NCBI RefSeq assembly: GCF_005403045.1
Contig: NZ_BJCL01000023.1
Span: forward strand, 1 to 64,000
Source of the DNA: Pseudaquabacterium pictum
GTDB lineage: Bacteria; Pseudomonadota; Gammaproteobacteria; Burkholderiales; Burkholderiaceae_C
Length of the DNA: 64,000 nucleotides
Direction of reading: 5' to 3'
The position numbers and the translations under genes were made by a program. The notes below the pieces were generated by a model. It made no database searches and was not told where the DNA came from. It saw only the letters and a program-made list of their open reading frames with translations. Below, one piece after another: positions 34,837 through 43,366 of this stretch; within the stretch, counting starts at the first letter, position 1; each line of letters starts with the position of its first letter.

Positions 34837-37650
34837 TCAGACCGGCACCGGGGCGCCCTGCCCCGGCGTCGCGGTCGGCGGCTTGCCGGGATAACCGGCA
34901 CCGTGGATGGCCGCGAAGACCAGGTTGACCTCGGCGGCATCGAGCTTCCAGGCCGCGTTGCCGCCGCCGCGCAGGGCCCGCTGCACCAGGGCCTGGGCCG
35001 ACAGGCGGTGCCAGTCCTCGGGCACGCGCTGGCCGTTGGCCACGCCCACCACGCGGGCGCGGTGGCGGATCAGCGCATCCAGCGCCGGCCCCAGCTTGAC
35101 CGCCTCGTCGAGCTTGCTGACGATCACGCCCAGGCAGTGGGCCACGCCGTAGGCCACCATCACGTCGTCCACCGTCTCGCCCTGGGCGGCGGCATTGATG
35201 ACCAGCAGCTTGCGGATGGCCGGGTGCTGCAGCATCTCCAGCAGCTCGCGGGTGCGGGCATCACGCTGGGCCATGCCGGCGGTGTCGATCAGCACCAGCT
35301 TCTTGCCCGACAGCAGCTCCAGCAGGTCTTCCAGCGAGGCGCGGTCGTGTGCGGTGTGCACCGGCACGCCCAGGATGCGGCCATAGGTGCGCAGCTGCTC
35401 GTGGGCGGCCACGCGGTAGGCGTCCAGCGTGATCAGGCCCAGGTTGGCGGCGCCATGCTTGGTGGCGAAGGCCGCCGCCAGCTTGGCGGTGCTGGTGGTC
35501 TTGCCCACGCCGGTGGGGCCGATCAGCGCCAGCACGCCCTCGTGGTCTTCCAGCGGCGCATCGTGTTCGTCGGTGTGCACATTGCGTTCCAGCACGCCGG
35601 TGGCCCAGCCCAGGGCATCGGTGGCCGCGGCCGGCAGGCCCTGCACCAGCTTGCGCACCAGGGCCGGGGACAGGCCGGCGTCGAACAGCTGCTGCGACAG
35701 CGTGGCCTGGCGCGGGTCGCGCTGCAGGCGCTCCATGAAGGCCAGCATGCCGAAGCGCTCGTCGATCAGCGCCCGCACCGATTGCAGTTCGTCGCGCAGG
35801 CCGCCCAGGGCTTCGTCGCTGGCACCGCGGCCGGCGGCGTCGGCCAGCTGCGGCACCGGCCCGGTGATGGCCTTGGCACCACCGGCGCCCAGCAGGTCGT
35901 GCCGGCCCGGGCCGGACAGGCGGATCTCCTCGCGCAGCACCGGCGGCTCGCGGCGCGGGCCGGCCAGCGGCTGGATGCGGTCGCGCAGGCCGGGGTGGCG
36001 CTCGGCGCCGCCCAGCTCGGGCCGGCGCTCGGTGCGCGGCACCACCCGCAGCGGCGGCGCCGCTGCGGCGGCCACCGGCACGGCGGCCGTCGGCGTGCTG
36101 CCGGCCAGGCGGAAGGCGCCCACCGCTTCCACCAGCCGCACCGCCTGCTGCTGCAGGCTGTCGGCGGCGGCGGCACTCTGCTCCACCAGCGCGGCGTTCT
36201 GCTGGGTCACCTGGTCGAGTTGGTCGACGGCGCCGCCGACCAGGCTGATGCCGCTGGTCTGTTCATCGGCAGCAGCACTGATCTCGCCGATCAGGTCGCT
36301 GACCCGCTGCACCTGGGCCACGATCTCGCCCATGGTGCCGCCGGCCTCCGCGACCAGGCGCGAGCCGGTGTCCACCTTCTCGACGCTGTCGTTGATCAGG
36401 GTCTTGATCTCGCGCGCGGCCTCGGCGCTGCGCTGGGCCAGGGCCCGCACCTCGCCGGCCACCACCGCGAAGCCGCGGCCCTGTTCGCCGGCGCGGGCGG
36501 CTTCCACCGCCGCGTTCAGCGCCAGGATGTTGGTCTGGAAGGCGATGCCGTCGATGGTGCCGATGATGTCGGCGATGCGGCGGCTGCTGTCGGTGATGGC
36601 GTCCATGGTGCGCACCACTTCGCCCACCACGTCGCCGCCGCGCCGGGCCACCGCGCTGGCGGCGCTGGCCAGCTGGTTGGCCTGCTGGGCGGTGTCGGCG
36701 CTGTTGCGCACCGTGGCGCTCAGCTCGGTCATCGACGAGGCCGTCTGCTGCAGGCTGCCGGCCTGCTGCTCGGTGCGGTGCGACAGGTCGGCATTGCCGG
36801 CGGCGATCTCGCCCGAGGCGCTGCGCACCGAGGCTGCTGCCTCGTGCACCGCGCGCAGCGACTGCGACAGCTGGCTGCGCACCGTCTCCACGTCCTGCAT
36901 CAGCCGGCCCACCTCGTCGCTGCCGGCGGCCGCCACCGGGCTGGACAGGTCGCCCGCGGCCATGGCCGCCACGCCGTCGGACAGCCGCCGCATGCGCTGC
37001 AGCAGGCCGCGCGCCACCACGGTGGACAGCGCCACGCCCAGCAGCAGGGCCACGGCCGCCGCCGCCAGAATGGCCGCCTGGCCACGCTGGGCATCGCGGG
37101 CCGCGTCGTCCACCTCGCGGGCGGCAGCGGCCAGCTTGGCCTCGCTGATGGCCTGCACGCCCTTGAGCAGCGTCGCGTAGGACTTCTGCGCCAGCGACAG
37201 GTAGGTCGACGCGATGGCCGGCCCGCTGGCGCGCATGTCGTTCACGTCCTTCACCGCCTTCTCGTAGCCGGTCAGTGCGGTGGCCAGGCCGGCCAGGCTC
37301 TGGGTCTCCTCGGCGCCCAGCGCGTCGCCCAGGCCCTGGCGCTCGGTCAGGGCCTGCCGCAGCGCACCCTGCGCAGCCGTCAGCTCCTTCTCGATCTCGG
37401 CCAGTTCCTTGGCGTTGTAGCCCATGGCCTCGGCGCCCAGCAGCCGGTTGATCAGGCCGTTGCTTTCGCGCAGGCCGGACTCGAAGCGGGTGGCAAAGGT
37501 GTAGCTGGGCAGGTGCGCGGTGTGCACCGCCACCAGGGCCTGGCGCTGCTGGGCAAAGCCCCACAGCGCCAGGCCGGCGGTCAGGCCCAGCAGCAGCAGG
37601 CAGATTGCCGGCGCCAGTGCCAGCTTGAACTTGATCGACAGGTTGTTCAT
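34837..37650 (-). CDS. MCP-FlhF fusion: chemoreceptor joined to the flagellar GTPase FlhF
   Basis: One uninterrupted 937-residue frame. Residues 1-515 are a methyl-accepting chemotaxis protein: TM1 (9-31), periplasmic four-helix-type domain (32-189), TM2 (190-212), HAMP (213-265) and a signalling domain whose hairpin tip ([21 protein letters not shown], 366-386) is canonical. Residues 516-605 are a proline/arginine-rich linker. Residues 606-937 match FlhF: helical N region ([15 protein letters not shown]), P-loop GPTGVGKTT (711-719), DTAG (789-792), SKLDEA (845-850). The N-terminal B domain of ordinary FlhF is missing, replaced by the receptor. The downstream neighbours flhG-like and fliA are as expected for flhF. 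Whether the two halves work as one protein is unknown. Confidence 0.85.
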   Translation of the reverse strand: MNNLSIKFKLALAPAICLLLLGLTAGLALWGFAQQRQALVAVHTAHLPSYTFATRFESGLRESNGLINRLLGAEAMGYNAKELAEIEKELTAAQGALRQALTERQGLGDALGAEETQSLAGLATALTGYEKAVKDVNDMRASGPAIASTYLSLAQKSYATLLKGVQAISEAKLAAAAREVDDAARDAQRGQAAILAAAAVALLLGVALSTVVARGLLQRMRRLSDGVAAMAAGDLSSPVAAAGSDEVGRLMQDVETVRSQLSQSLRAVHEAAASVRSASGEIAAGNADLSHRTEQQAGSLQQTASSMTELSATVRNSADTAQQANQLASAASAVARRGGDVVGEVVRTMDAITDSSRRIADIIGTIDGIAFQTNILALNAAVEAARAGEQGRGFAVVAGEVRALAQRSAEAAREIKTLINDSVEKVDTGSRLVAEAGGTMGEIVAQVQRVSDLIGEISAAADEQTSGISLVGGAVDQLDQVTQQNAALVEQSAAAADSLQQQAVRLVEAVGAFRLAGSTPTAAVPVAAAAAPPLRVVPRTERRPELGGAERHPGLRDRIQPLAGPRREPPVLREEIRLSGPGRHDLLGAGGAKAITGPVPQLADAAGRGASDEALGGLRDELQSVRALIDERFGMLAFMERLQRDPRQATLSQQLFDAGLSPALVRKLVQGLPAAATDALGWATGVLERNVHTDEHDAPLEDHEGVLALIGPTGVGKTTSTAKLAAAFATKHGAANLGLITLDAYRVAAHEQLRTYGRILGVPVHTAHDRASLEDLLELLSGKKLVLIDTAGMAQRDARTRELLEMLQHPAIRKLLVINAAAQGETVDDVMVAYGVAHCLGVIVSKLDEAVKLGPALDALIRHRARVVGVANGQRVPEDWHRLSAQALVQRALRGGGNAAWKLDAAEVNLVFAAIHGAGYPGKPPTATPGQGAPVPV

Positions 37651-37717
37651 TGAATCCTCAACGCGGCCTCAGGCCAGGCCAACAGGGCGGCGGCCGCGCC
37701 ACGGGCGCGGCCAGGCA

Positions 37718-38167
37718 TCACTTGAAGACCACGGAGCCCAGGTAGACGTCCTGCCCCGGCACGCGGCGCACGAACATCGTGGCGTCGGCGATCTGCTTGG
37801 TCACCGGGTTGCCCCAGCGCATGTCGATCTGGCCGCCGCCGCTGGTCTTGACCAGGCTGATCGCGTCCTTGACGAAGTTCTTGCCGCCAGCGTCCTTGGC
37901 CTCCAGCATGTTCTTGCCGGGCAGCTTGTCGTTGGCCGAGTGGGCCAGCATGGTGCCGTCCAGCTGCACCGCCACCACGTACAGGCCGCCCTTCTTCCAG
38001 TTGCCGCCGGCGTTGAAGTCCTTCACCGCCTTGTCCAGGCCCGAGGCCTTGATCTCGGCCAGCGCGCGGTCGAGCAGGGCCTTGGCCTCGTCGGGCGTCT
38101 CGGCGCGCAGGGCCGTGCTGGCCAGGGACAGCGCCACGATGGCGCCCAGCTTCATCCAATGCTTCAT
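37718..38167 (-). CDS. Periplasmic single-Cache-domain protein
   Basis: 149 residues. Signal peptide MKHWMKLGAIVALSLASTALRA; mature part is a small Cache (sCache_2-like) ligand-binding domain with GGNWKKGGLYVVAVQLDGTMLAHS and the NKLPGKNMLEAKDAGGKNFVKDAI helix. AAGGA precedes the ATG. It is the first gene of the minus-strand block and is 67 bases ahead of the MCP-FlhF fusion, behind a sigma-28-like promoter. Probably a soluble sensor that docks on the receptor periplasmic domain; the ligand is not known. Confidence 0.85.
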   Translation of the reverse strand: MKHWMKLGAIVALSLASTALRAETPDEAKALLDRALAEIKASGLDKAVKDFNAGGNWKKGGLYVVAVQLDGTMLAHSANDKLPGKNMLEAKDAGGKNFVKDAISLVKTSGGGQIDMRWGNPVTKQIADATMFVRRVPGQDVYLGSVVFK

Positions 38168-38237
38168 GGGGTGTCCTTTCCGCGCAGGCAGCCGCGCGAT
38201 CCCGTGCGCACCCACCGCGGGTGCGTTCATCCGAGGG

Positions 38238-38265
38238 GTATCGGGCGGCGGCGGTGGTTCTTGAG
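38238..38265 (-). promoter_or_regulatory. Sigma-28 (FliA)-type promoter for the Cache/MCP-FlhF/flhG/fliA cluster
   Basis: On the minus strand CTCAAGAA (complement of 38258-38265), a 12-base spacer, and CCCGATAC (complement of 38238-38245). Spacing equals that of the site upstream of the GGDEF-EAL gene; the -10 matches GCCGATAA in 6 of 8. It is about 71 bases ahead of the Cache gene start. If used, FliA would drive its own cluster. Confidence 0.6.
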
Positions 38266-38308
38266 GGCGCGGTGGCAGACTTCCCCACATCTCTCCACGC
38301 AGGACGCC

Positions 38309-39448
38309 ATGCAATCCTTTGGAAAAGCCCCCCAGGGCCTGCGGCTGGAACGCCTGCAGGCCAGCCCGCTGTGGACGCCGCAGGGCCTGCGCAACCGCCA
38401 CCCGGTGCTGCCCGGCCTGCGTGATGCCAGCGTGCCCCGGCCCACGCTGACCGATTTCCTCTGCGGCGGCGCGCACCGCGTGCCGCGCGGCCCGCTGCCG
38501 GCGCAAGACCCGCGCGACGCCTGGCGCCGCCCGCCCGGCAGCGGCCTGCGCGCCACCTGGCTGGGCCATTCCACCGTGCTGGTCGAGATCGCCGGCAAGC
38601 GGGTGCTGACCGACCCGGTCTGGGGAACGCGGGCCTCACCGTCGCGGCTGGTCGGCCCCAAGCGCTTCCAGCCGGTGCCGGTGGCGCTGCGCGCGCTGCC
38701 GCCCATCGACGTGGTGGTGATCTCGCACGACCACTACGACCACCTCGACCTGCCCACCATCCGCGCACTGGCCAAGACGGAGGTGCCGTTCGTCACCGCG
38801 CTGGGCGTGGGCGCCCACCTGGAGGCCTGGGGCGTGCCCGCCAGCCGCATCACCGAGCTGGATTGGTGGGAGACCCACCACCTGCCCGGCAGCGAGCTGC
38901 ACATCACCGCCGCGCCGTCGCAGCACTTCAGCGGCCGCGGCCTGAAGGACCGCAATGCCACGCTGTGGGCGTCGATGGTGATCGCCTCGCCCGACCACAA
39001 GGTGTTCTTCAGCGGCGACACCGGCCTGACCACCGAATACGCCGACATCGCCCGCCGCCTGGGCCCGTTCGACCTGGTGATGCTGGAGGTGGGCGCCTTC
39101 CACCCCAGCTGGGGCGACATCCACCTGGGCCCGGAGAATGCCCTGAAGGCCTGGCAGTTGTTGGGTGGTGGGCTGGGCGGCGGTGCGTTCCTGCCGGTGC
39201 ACTGGGGCACCTTCAGCCTGGCGATGCATGCCTGGGATGCGCCGGTGGAGACGCTGCTGCAGCTGGCGCCGCAGCAGGGCGTGCCGCTGCTGCTGCCGCA
39301 GCTGGGCGCGCCGGTGGAGCCGGCCCACGGTCCGCTGGACCAGCCCTGGTGGCGTGGCGTGGACAGCGCGGCGCTGCCGACCACGCCGCCGGCCGACGAT
39401 GCACCGCCGCCGGCCCTGCCCAAGGGCATGTCCTGGCCGGCGGATTGA
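38309..39448 (+). CDS. MBL-fold hydrolase of the RomA/NAPE-PLD-like type
   Basis: 379 residues. Metallo-beta-lactamase signature ISHDHYDHLD (about residues 138-147), upstream WLGHSTVLVEI and TDPVWG, downstream APSQHFSGRG and FFSGDTGL, and C-terminal PVHWGTF, all typical of the UlaG/RomA and NAPE-phospholipase D-like clade. It may act on a phospholipid or N-acyl substrate but this is family inference. Divergent from the Cache cluster with about 140 bases between them. Confidence 0.85.
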   Translation: MQSFGKAPQGLRLERLQASPLWTPQGLRNRHPVLPGLRDASVPRPTLTDFLCGGAHRVPRGPLPAQDPRDAWRRPPGSGLRATWLGHSTVLVEIAGKRVLTDPVWGTRASPSRLVGPKRFQPVPVALRALPPIDVVVISHDHYDHLDLPTIRALAKTEVPFVTALGVGAHLEAWGVPASRITELDWWETHHLPGSELHITAAPSQHFSGRGLKDRNATLWASMVIASPDHKVFFSGDTGLTTEYADIARRLGPFDLVMLEVGAFHPSWGDIHLGPENALKAWQLLGGGLGGGAFLPVHWGTFSLAMHAWDAPVETLLQLAPQQGVPLLLPQLGAPVEPAHGPLDQPWWRGVDSAALPTTPPADDAPPPALPKGMSWPAD

Positions 39449-39463
39449 ACCGGCCAGCCGGGC

Positions 39464-41581
39464 TCAGGCCCGCTGCACCTCGACCGGGATGCCGGTCATG
39501 TGGGCCTGGTTGCTGATCGGCTCGAAGGCGCCGGGGCCCGACGGCAGCAGCACGTTGCAGTTGGCGCCGGCCGCCTGCTGCGCGACCGCCATGCCGGGGC
39601 TGGCGCCCTGGCCCCAGCCATGGGCCATGGCCACCACGCCGGGCATCAGCTGGTCGCTCAGCTTCACTGCAACTTGCAGCCGGCCATGGCGGTTGGCCAC
39701 CCGCACCTGGTCGCCGTCAGCGATCTGCCGGGCCGCGGCATCGGCCGGGTGCATGAACAGCGGGTTGTGGTCGCGGCCCTGGGCCTTCAGCTTGGGCAGG
39801 TTGGCATACCAGCTGTTGAACATGTAGGCATCACGCTTGGTGATCAGCTTGAGCTGGCCGGGCGGCTCGGCCGCCAGGTCGTCGAACAGCGTGTGCATGC
39901 GGGCGATGGCCTCGGCAAAGCTGTCGGGGCAGCAGTCGACCCGGTGGTCGTCGGTGCACAGGTGCTGGTCGAAGAAGGTCTCGGGCGGCGTGCGCGGGAA
40001 CACCAGCACGCCGGCCTCGCGCAGCGCGGCCATGGTGTGCCCGCGGGAGCGCAGCATCGCATCGGTGCGGGCCCACAGCACGGCGGCTTCGCCCTGCTGG
40101 TCGATGGCGTCCAGCGGCGAATCCAGGCCCATCTGCCGCGCCAGCCTGCCGTAGATCCACCACTCGGGCCGGCGCTCGTAGGCCGGCGGCACCACCGCCG
40201 GCGTGTACTGCACCGAGGGCTGGTCCTGCAGGCCCAGGCCGGTGATGTTGATGTCGTCGCGCTCGTAGGCGCCGGCGGCCGGCAGGATGTAGTGCGCGTA
40301 CTCGGCCGTGGCATTGCGGTAGAGGTCGACGCAGACCAGCAGGTCCAGGCTGGCGAAGGCCTCGCGCAGCCGCGCCTCGCCGGCGATCGACAGCACCGGG
40401 TTGCCCGAGTTGACGAACATCGCCCGGATCGGCGCCTCGGGCCGCAGCACATGGTCGGCCAGCAGCGTGCCGGGCAGGCTGATGCCCACGCCGCCGGGCT
40501 GGCGCATGCGGCCGAACGGGCCGTCCACCATCGCCCGCGGGCCATGCGCCCCGGCGGCGGTGCTGCGGGTGTAGAAGCCCTGGGCGTAGTAGTTGCCGCC
40601 CGCGCGGCCCAGGTTGCCGGTGACGAACGCCAGCATCTGCAGCAGCCAGTAGGCCAGCGTGCCCTGGCGGCCCATGTTGACGCCGGTGGACATGTGCGCG
40701 CAGGCGGCCGGCGCGGCGGCAAAGGCCAGCGCCAGCGCGCGGATCTCGGCCGCAGGGATGCCGGTGACCGGCGCCACCCGCTCGGGCGTCCAGGGTGCGA
40801 TGAAGGCGCGCAGTTCATCGACATGGCGGCCATGCCGCTGCAGCGCCGCGCTGTCGAAGCCGGGGCCGCTGTCGATGGCCTGCAGCATGGCGGCCAGCAG
40901 GTAGACATCGGTGTCGGGCTTGATCAGCAGCACCTCGCCAGCGGTGGCGGCCGATTCGATGCGCCGCGGGTTCACGTAGACGATGCGTGCGCCGCGGGCC
41001 TGCGCCGCCTTCAGCCGCTGCATCGGGTGCGGCATCGACACGAAGGACATGTGCGAGACCACCGGGTTCTCGCCGAACAGCACGATCATGCTGGCCTGGT
41101 CGATGTCGGGCACCGGGTGCAGCGTGCGGGTGCCGAACACCGCCTCGGCGCCGGCGAACTTGTTGGCGCAGTCCTGCGTGCCCGAGCTGAACGTGGTGCG
41201 CACGCCCAACTGCGCCAGGAAGCCGCCGAAGGCCGGCCCGAACAGGCTGTTGAAGGCCGCCGGGTTGCCGGTGTAGCTGGCCACCGCGCCGGGGCCGTGG
41301 GCATCCAGCGTGGCACGCAGGCGCTGGGCGATGTCGGCCAGGGCGTCGTCCCAGGACACCGGCTCGAAGCGGCCGGGGGCCACACGCTTCAGCGGCACCT
41401 TCAGGCGGTCGGGGTCGTTGTGCAGGTCGGCGCCGTACAGGCCCTTGTTGCAGACGAACCCCTGGCTCACCGGGTGCGTGCGGTCGGCGGCCAGGCCCAG
41501 CAGCCGGCCGTTGTCGACCGTGGCCACCAGGCCGCAAGCCGGCTCGCAGACCCGGCAGAAGGTGCGCACCTGCGCGGCCAT
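39464..41581 (-). CDS. Molybdopterin-dependent oxidoreductase (DMSO reductase/formate dehydrogenase-like family)
   Basis: 705 residues. N-terminal cysteines CRVCEPAC (C9, C12, C16) and VCNKG (about C44) form a 4Fe-4S site; molybdopterin-binding regions follow (SYTGNPAAFNSLFGPAF; FGENPVVSHMS). The Mo ligand position near CANKFAGAEAVFG is not certain. The C-terminal domain starts near residue 600 (HPADAAARQIADGDQVRVAN). No twin-arginine signal, so it is likely cytoplasmic. It is 16 bases downstream of an SDR gene. No electron-transfer subunit is adjacent; the substrate is unknown. Confidence 0.85.
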   Translation of the reverse strand: MAAQVRTFCRVCEPACGLVATVDNGRLLGLAADRTHPVSQGFVCNKGLYGADLHNDPDRLKVPLKRVAPGRFEPVSWDDALADIAQRLRATLDAHGPGAVASYTGNPAAFNSLFGPAFGGFLAQLGVRTTFSSGTQDCANKFAGAEAVFGTRTLHPVPDIDQASMIVLFGENPVVSHMSFVSMPHPMQRLKAAQARGARIVYVNPRRIESAATAGEVLLIKPDTDVYLLAAMLQAIDSGPGFDSAALQRHGRHVDELRAFIAPWTPERVAPVTGIPAAEIRALALAFAAAPAACAHMSTGVNMGRQGTLAYWLLQMLAFVTGNLGRAGGNYYAQGFYTRSTAAGAHGPRAMVDGPFGRMRQPGGVGISLPGTLLADHVLRPEAPIRAMFVNSGNPVLSIAGEARLREAFASLDLLVCVDLYRNATAEYAHYILPAAGAYERDDINITGLGLQDQPSVQYTPAVVPPAYERRPEWWIYGRLARQMGLDSPLDAIDQQGEAAVLWARTDAMLRSRGHTMAALREAGVLVFPRTPPETFFDQHLCTDDHRVDCCPDSFAEAIARMHTLFDDLAAEPPGQLKLITKRDAYMFNSWYANLPKLKAQGRDHNPLFMHPADAAARQIADGDQVRVANRHGRLQVAVKLSDQLMPGVVAMAHGWGQGASPGMAVAQQAAGANCNVLLPSGPGAFEPISNQAHMTGIPVEVQRA

Positions 41582-41597
41582 CGGCGTGCCCTGCGCG

Positions 41598-42380
41598 TCA
41601 GCGCGGCGCCATGCGGATGGCACCGTCCAGCCGCACGCACTGGCCGTTGAAGTAGGTGTTGCGCGCCATCTCCAGCGCCAGGCTGGCGAATTCCTCCGGC
41701 TTGCCCAGCCGCTTGGGGAAGGGCACCGAGGCACTCAGGCTGTCCAGCACGTTCTGCTTGGCGCCCAGCATCAGCGGCGTGGCGAAGATGCCCGGCATGA
41801 TCGAGTTGACGCGGATGCCCAGGTCGGACAGGTCCCGCGCCAGCGGCAGCACCAGGCCGTTGACGCCGGCCTTGGCCGAGGCATAGATCACCTGGCCGAT
41901 CTGCCCGTCCTGCGCCGCCACCGAGGCGGTGAGGATGATGGCGCCGCGCTCGCCGTCTTCCAGCGCCTCGGTGTTGGCCATGCCCTCGGCCGCCAGCGAG
42001 GCCAGCCGGTAGCTGGCCACCAGGATGCCCTGCACGCCGTAGTCGAAATCGGCGGTGGGCAGGCGCTTCAGCTTGCCGGCTTCCTTGTCGAAGGCCAGGG
42101 TCTTGCCGCGGCGCGAGGTCATCGCGCAGTGCACCAGCACCCGCTCCTGGCCGTGGGCGGCACGGGCCTGGGCGAAGCCGGCAACCACGCTGTCCTCGCT
42201 GGTGATGTCGACCTTGCAGAACAGGCCGCCGATGGCCTGCGCCACCTCGCGGCCCAGCGCTTCGTTGACGTCGAAGATGGCCACCTTGGCGCCGGCTGCG
42301 GCCAGGGCCTGTGCCGTGGCCCGGCCCAGGCCGGATGCGCCCCCGGTGACGACGGCGGCGGTGTTCGAATCGATGATCAT
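41598..42380 (-). CDS. Short-chain dehydrogenase (3-hydroxyacyl-CoA dehydrogenase-like)
   Basis: 260 residues. NAD-binding VTGGASGLGRATA (G-x3-GxG), catalytic S153, Y166 and K170 (ASVAAQDGQIGQVIYASAK). The overall pattern (MIIDSNTAAVVTGGASGLG; C-terminal NGQCVRLDGAIRMAPR) resembles type II 3-hydroxyacyl-CoA/17-beta-hydroxysteroid dehydrogenases. A nearby enoyl-CoA hydratase supports beta-oxidation-like work on an acyl-CoA. Confidence 0.9.
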   Translation of the reverse strand: MIIDSNTAAVVTGGASGLGRATAQALAAAGAKVAIFDVNEALGREVAQAIGGLFCKVDITSEDSVVAGFAQARAAHGQERVLVHCAMTSRRGKTLAFDKEAGKLKRLPTADFDYGVQGILVASYRLASLAAEGMANTEALEDGERGAIILTASVAAQDGQIGQVIYASAKAGVNGLVLPLARDLSDLGIRVNSIMPGIFATPLMLGAKQNVLDSLSASVPFPKRLGKPEEFASLALEMARNTYFNGQCVRLDGAIRMAPR

Positions 42381-42499
42381 GGCTGTGGTGTTGGCTGCGT
42401 GAAGGGAAGGGGCCCGCAATCGGGCGCCGCCCAGCTTCGGCGCAAAGCGGCCCTGGCGGCCGTCTCACTGGCGACAGGCGGCGGCGGCCGCACCCCCGC

Positions 42500-43282
42500 T
42501 CAGCGGCCGGTGAAGCGCGGCGCCCGCTTGTCGGCGATGGCCGCGCGGCCTTCTCGCAGGTCGGCGCTGGCGGCGCAGCGGGCCTCGCGCGCACGCACGG
42601 TGGCCAGGTCGAACGTGCCGCGGGCGATCTCGTCGAGCGACTGCTTCATGCCGCGCAGCGCCAGCGGCGCACCGGCGGCCAGGGCGTCGGCCAGCTGCTG
42701 CACCGTGGCGTCCAGCTGGTCCGGTGGCACCAGGCGGTCCAGGTAACCCAGGGACAACAGCTCGTCGGCCGGCACGGTGTCGGCCAGCAGGAACAGCCGC
42801 TTGGCGGTGGCCAGCCCCAGCCGCGCCACGAAGCGCTGCAGCCCGCTGGGGTAGTAGTGCAGGCCCAGGCGCGCGGCCGGCATGCGCAGCACCAGGCCCT
42901 GCACACCGACGCGGAAGTCGCAGGCCAGGGCCAGGTCGGTGGCGCCGCCGAACACGCTGCCGTTGAGCCGGCAGATGGTGGGCAGCGGCAGCGCTTCCAG
43001 CGCGTCGACCGTCTCCTCGAACAGCCGCGGCCCCGCGCCGGGCTGGGCCGGCTGGTGGTCGAAATCCCCCAGGTGGAAGCCCGAGCAGAAGCTGCGGCCG
43101 CTGCCGGTGAGCACCAGCAGCCGCACCGCGGGATCGGTCTGCAGCGCCTGGAAGTGCTGCTGCAGCGCCAGCAGGTCGGCCACATGCAGGCGGTTGTGGT
43201 GGGCAGGCCGGTTCAGCGTCAGGGTGGCGCGGCCGTCCTGCAGCTGCAGCTGCGGCGGGCCGCCAGTGTCGTCGGGGTTCAT
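42500..43282 (-). CDS. Enoyl-CoA hydratase/isomerase family protein
   Basis: 260 residues. Crotonase fold: oxyanion-hole segments FCSGFHLGDFD (about 68-78) and LNGSVFGGATDLALACDFRV. The usual catalytic glutamate pair is not obvious; the C-terminal region RRAP-like tail (AIADKRAPRFTG) is family-typical. The gene follows an MFS gene divergently and is 119 bases upstream of the SDR on the same strand, so it probably joins an acyl-CoA degradation operon. Confidence 0.88.
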   Translation of the reverse strand: MNPDDTGGPPQLQLQDGRATLTLNRPAHHNRLHVADLLALQQHFQALQTDPAVRLLVLTGSGRSFCSGFHLGDFDHQPAQPGAGPRLFEETVDALEALPLPTICRLNGSVFGGATDLALACDFRVGVQGLVLRMPAARLGLHYYPSGLQRFVARLGLATAKRLFLLADTVPADELLSLGYLDRLVPPDQLDATVQQLADALAAGAPLALRGMKQSLDEIARGTFDLATVRAREARCAASADLREGRAAIADKRAPRFTGR

Positions 43283-43366
43283 GCAGTGCAAGTATGCGTG
43301 GGCGCCGTGTCGGCATGCGGGCCGGTGCCGATGCGGCCGGTGCGGCCGGCGCACCACAATCGGGCG

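Noticed and set aside
34837-37650. Two separate genes misread as one
   Set aside because: No stop codon or frameshift occurs between the MCP and FlhF halves in 937 codons and the linker is coding-like; still listed as needing read-level confirmation.
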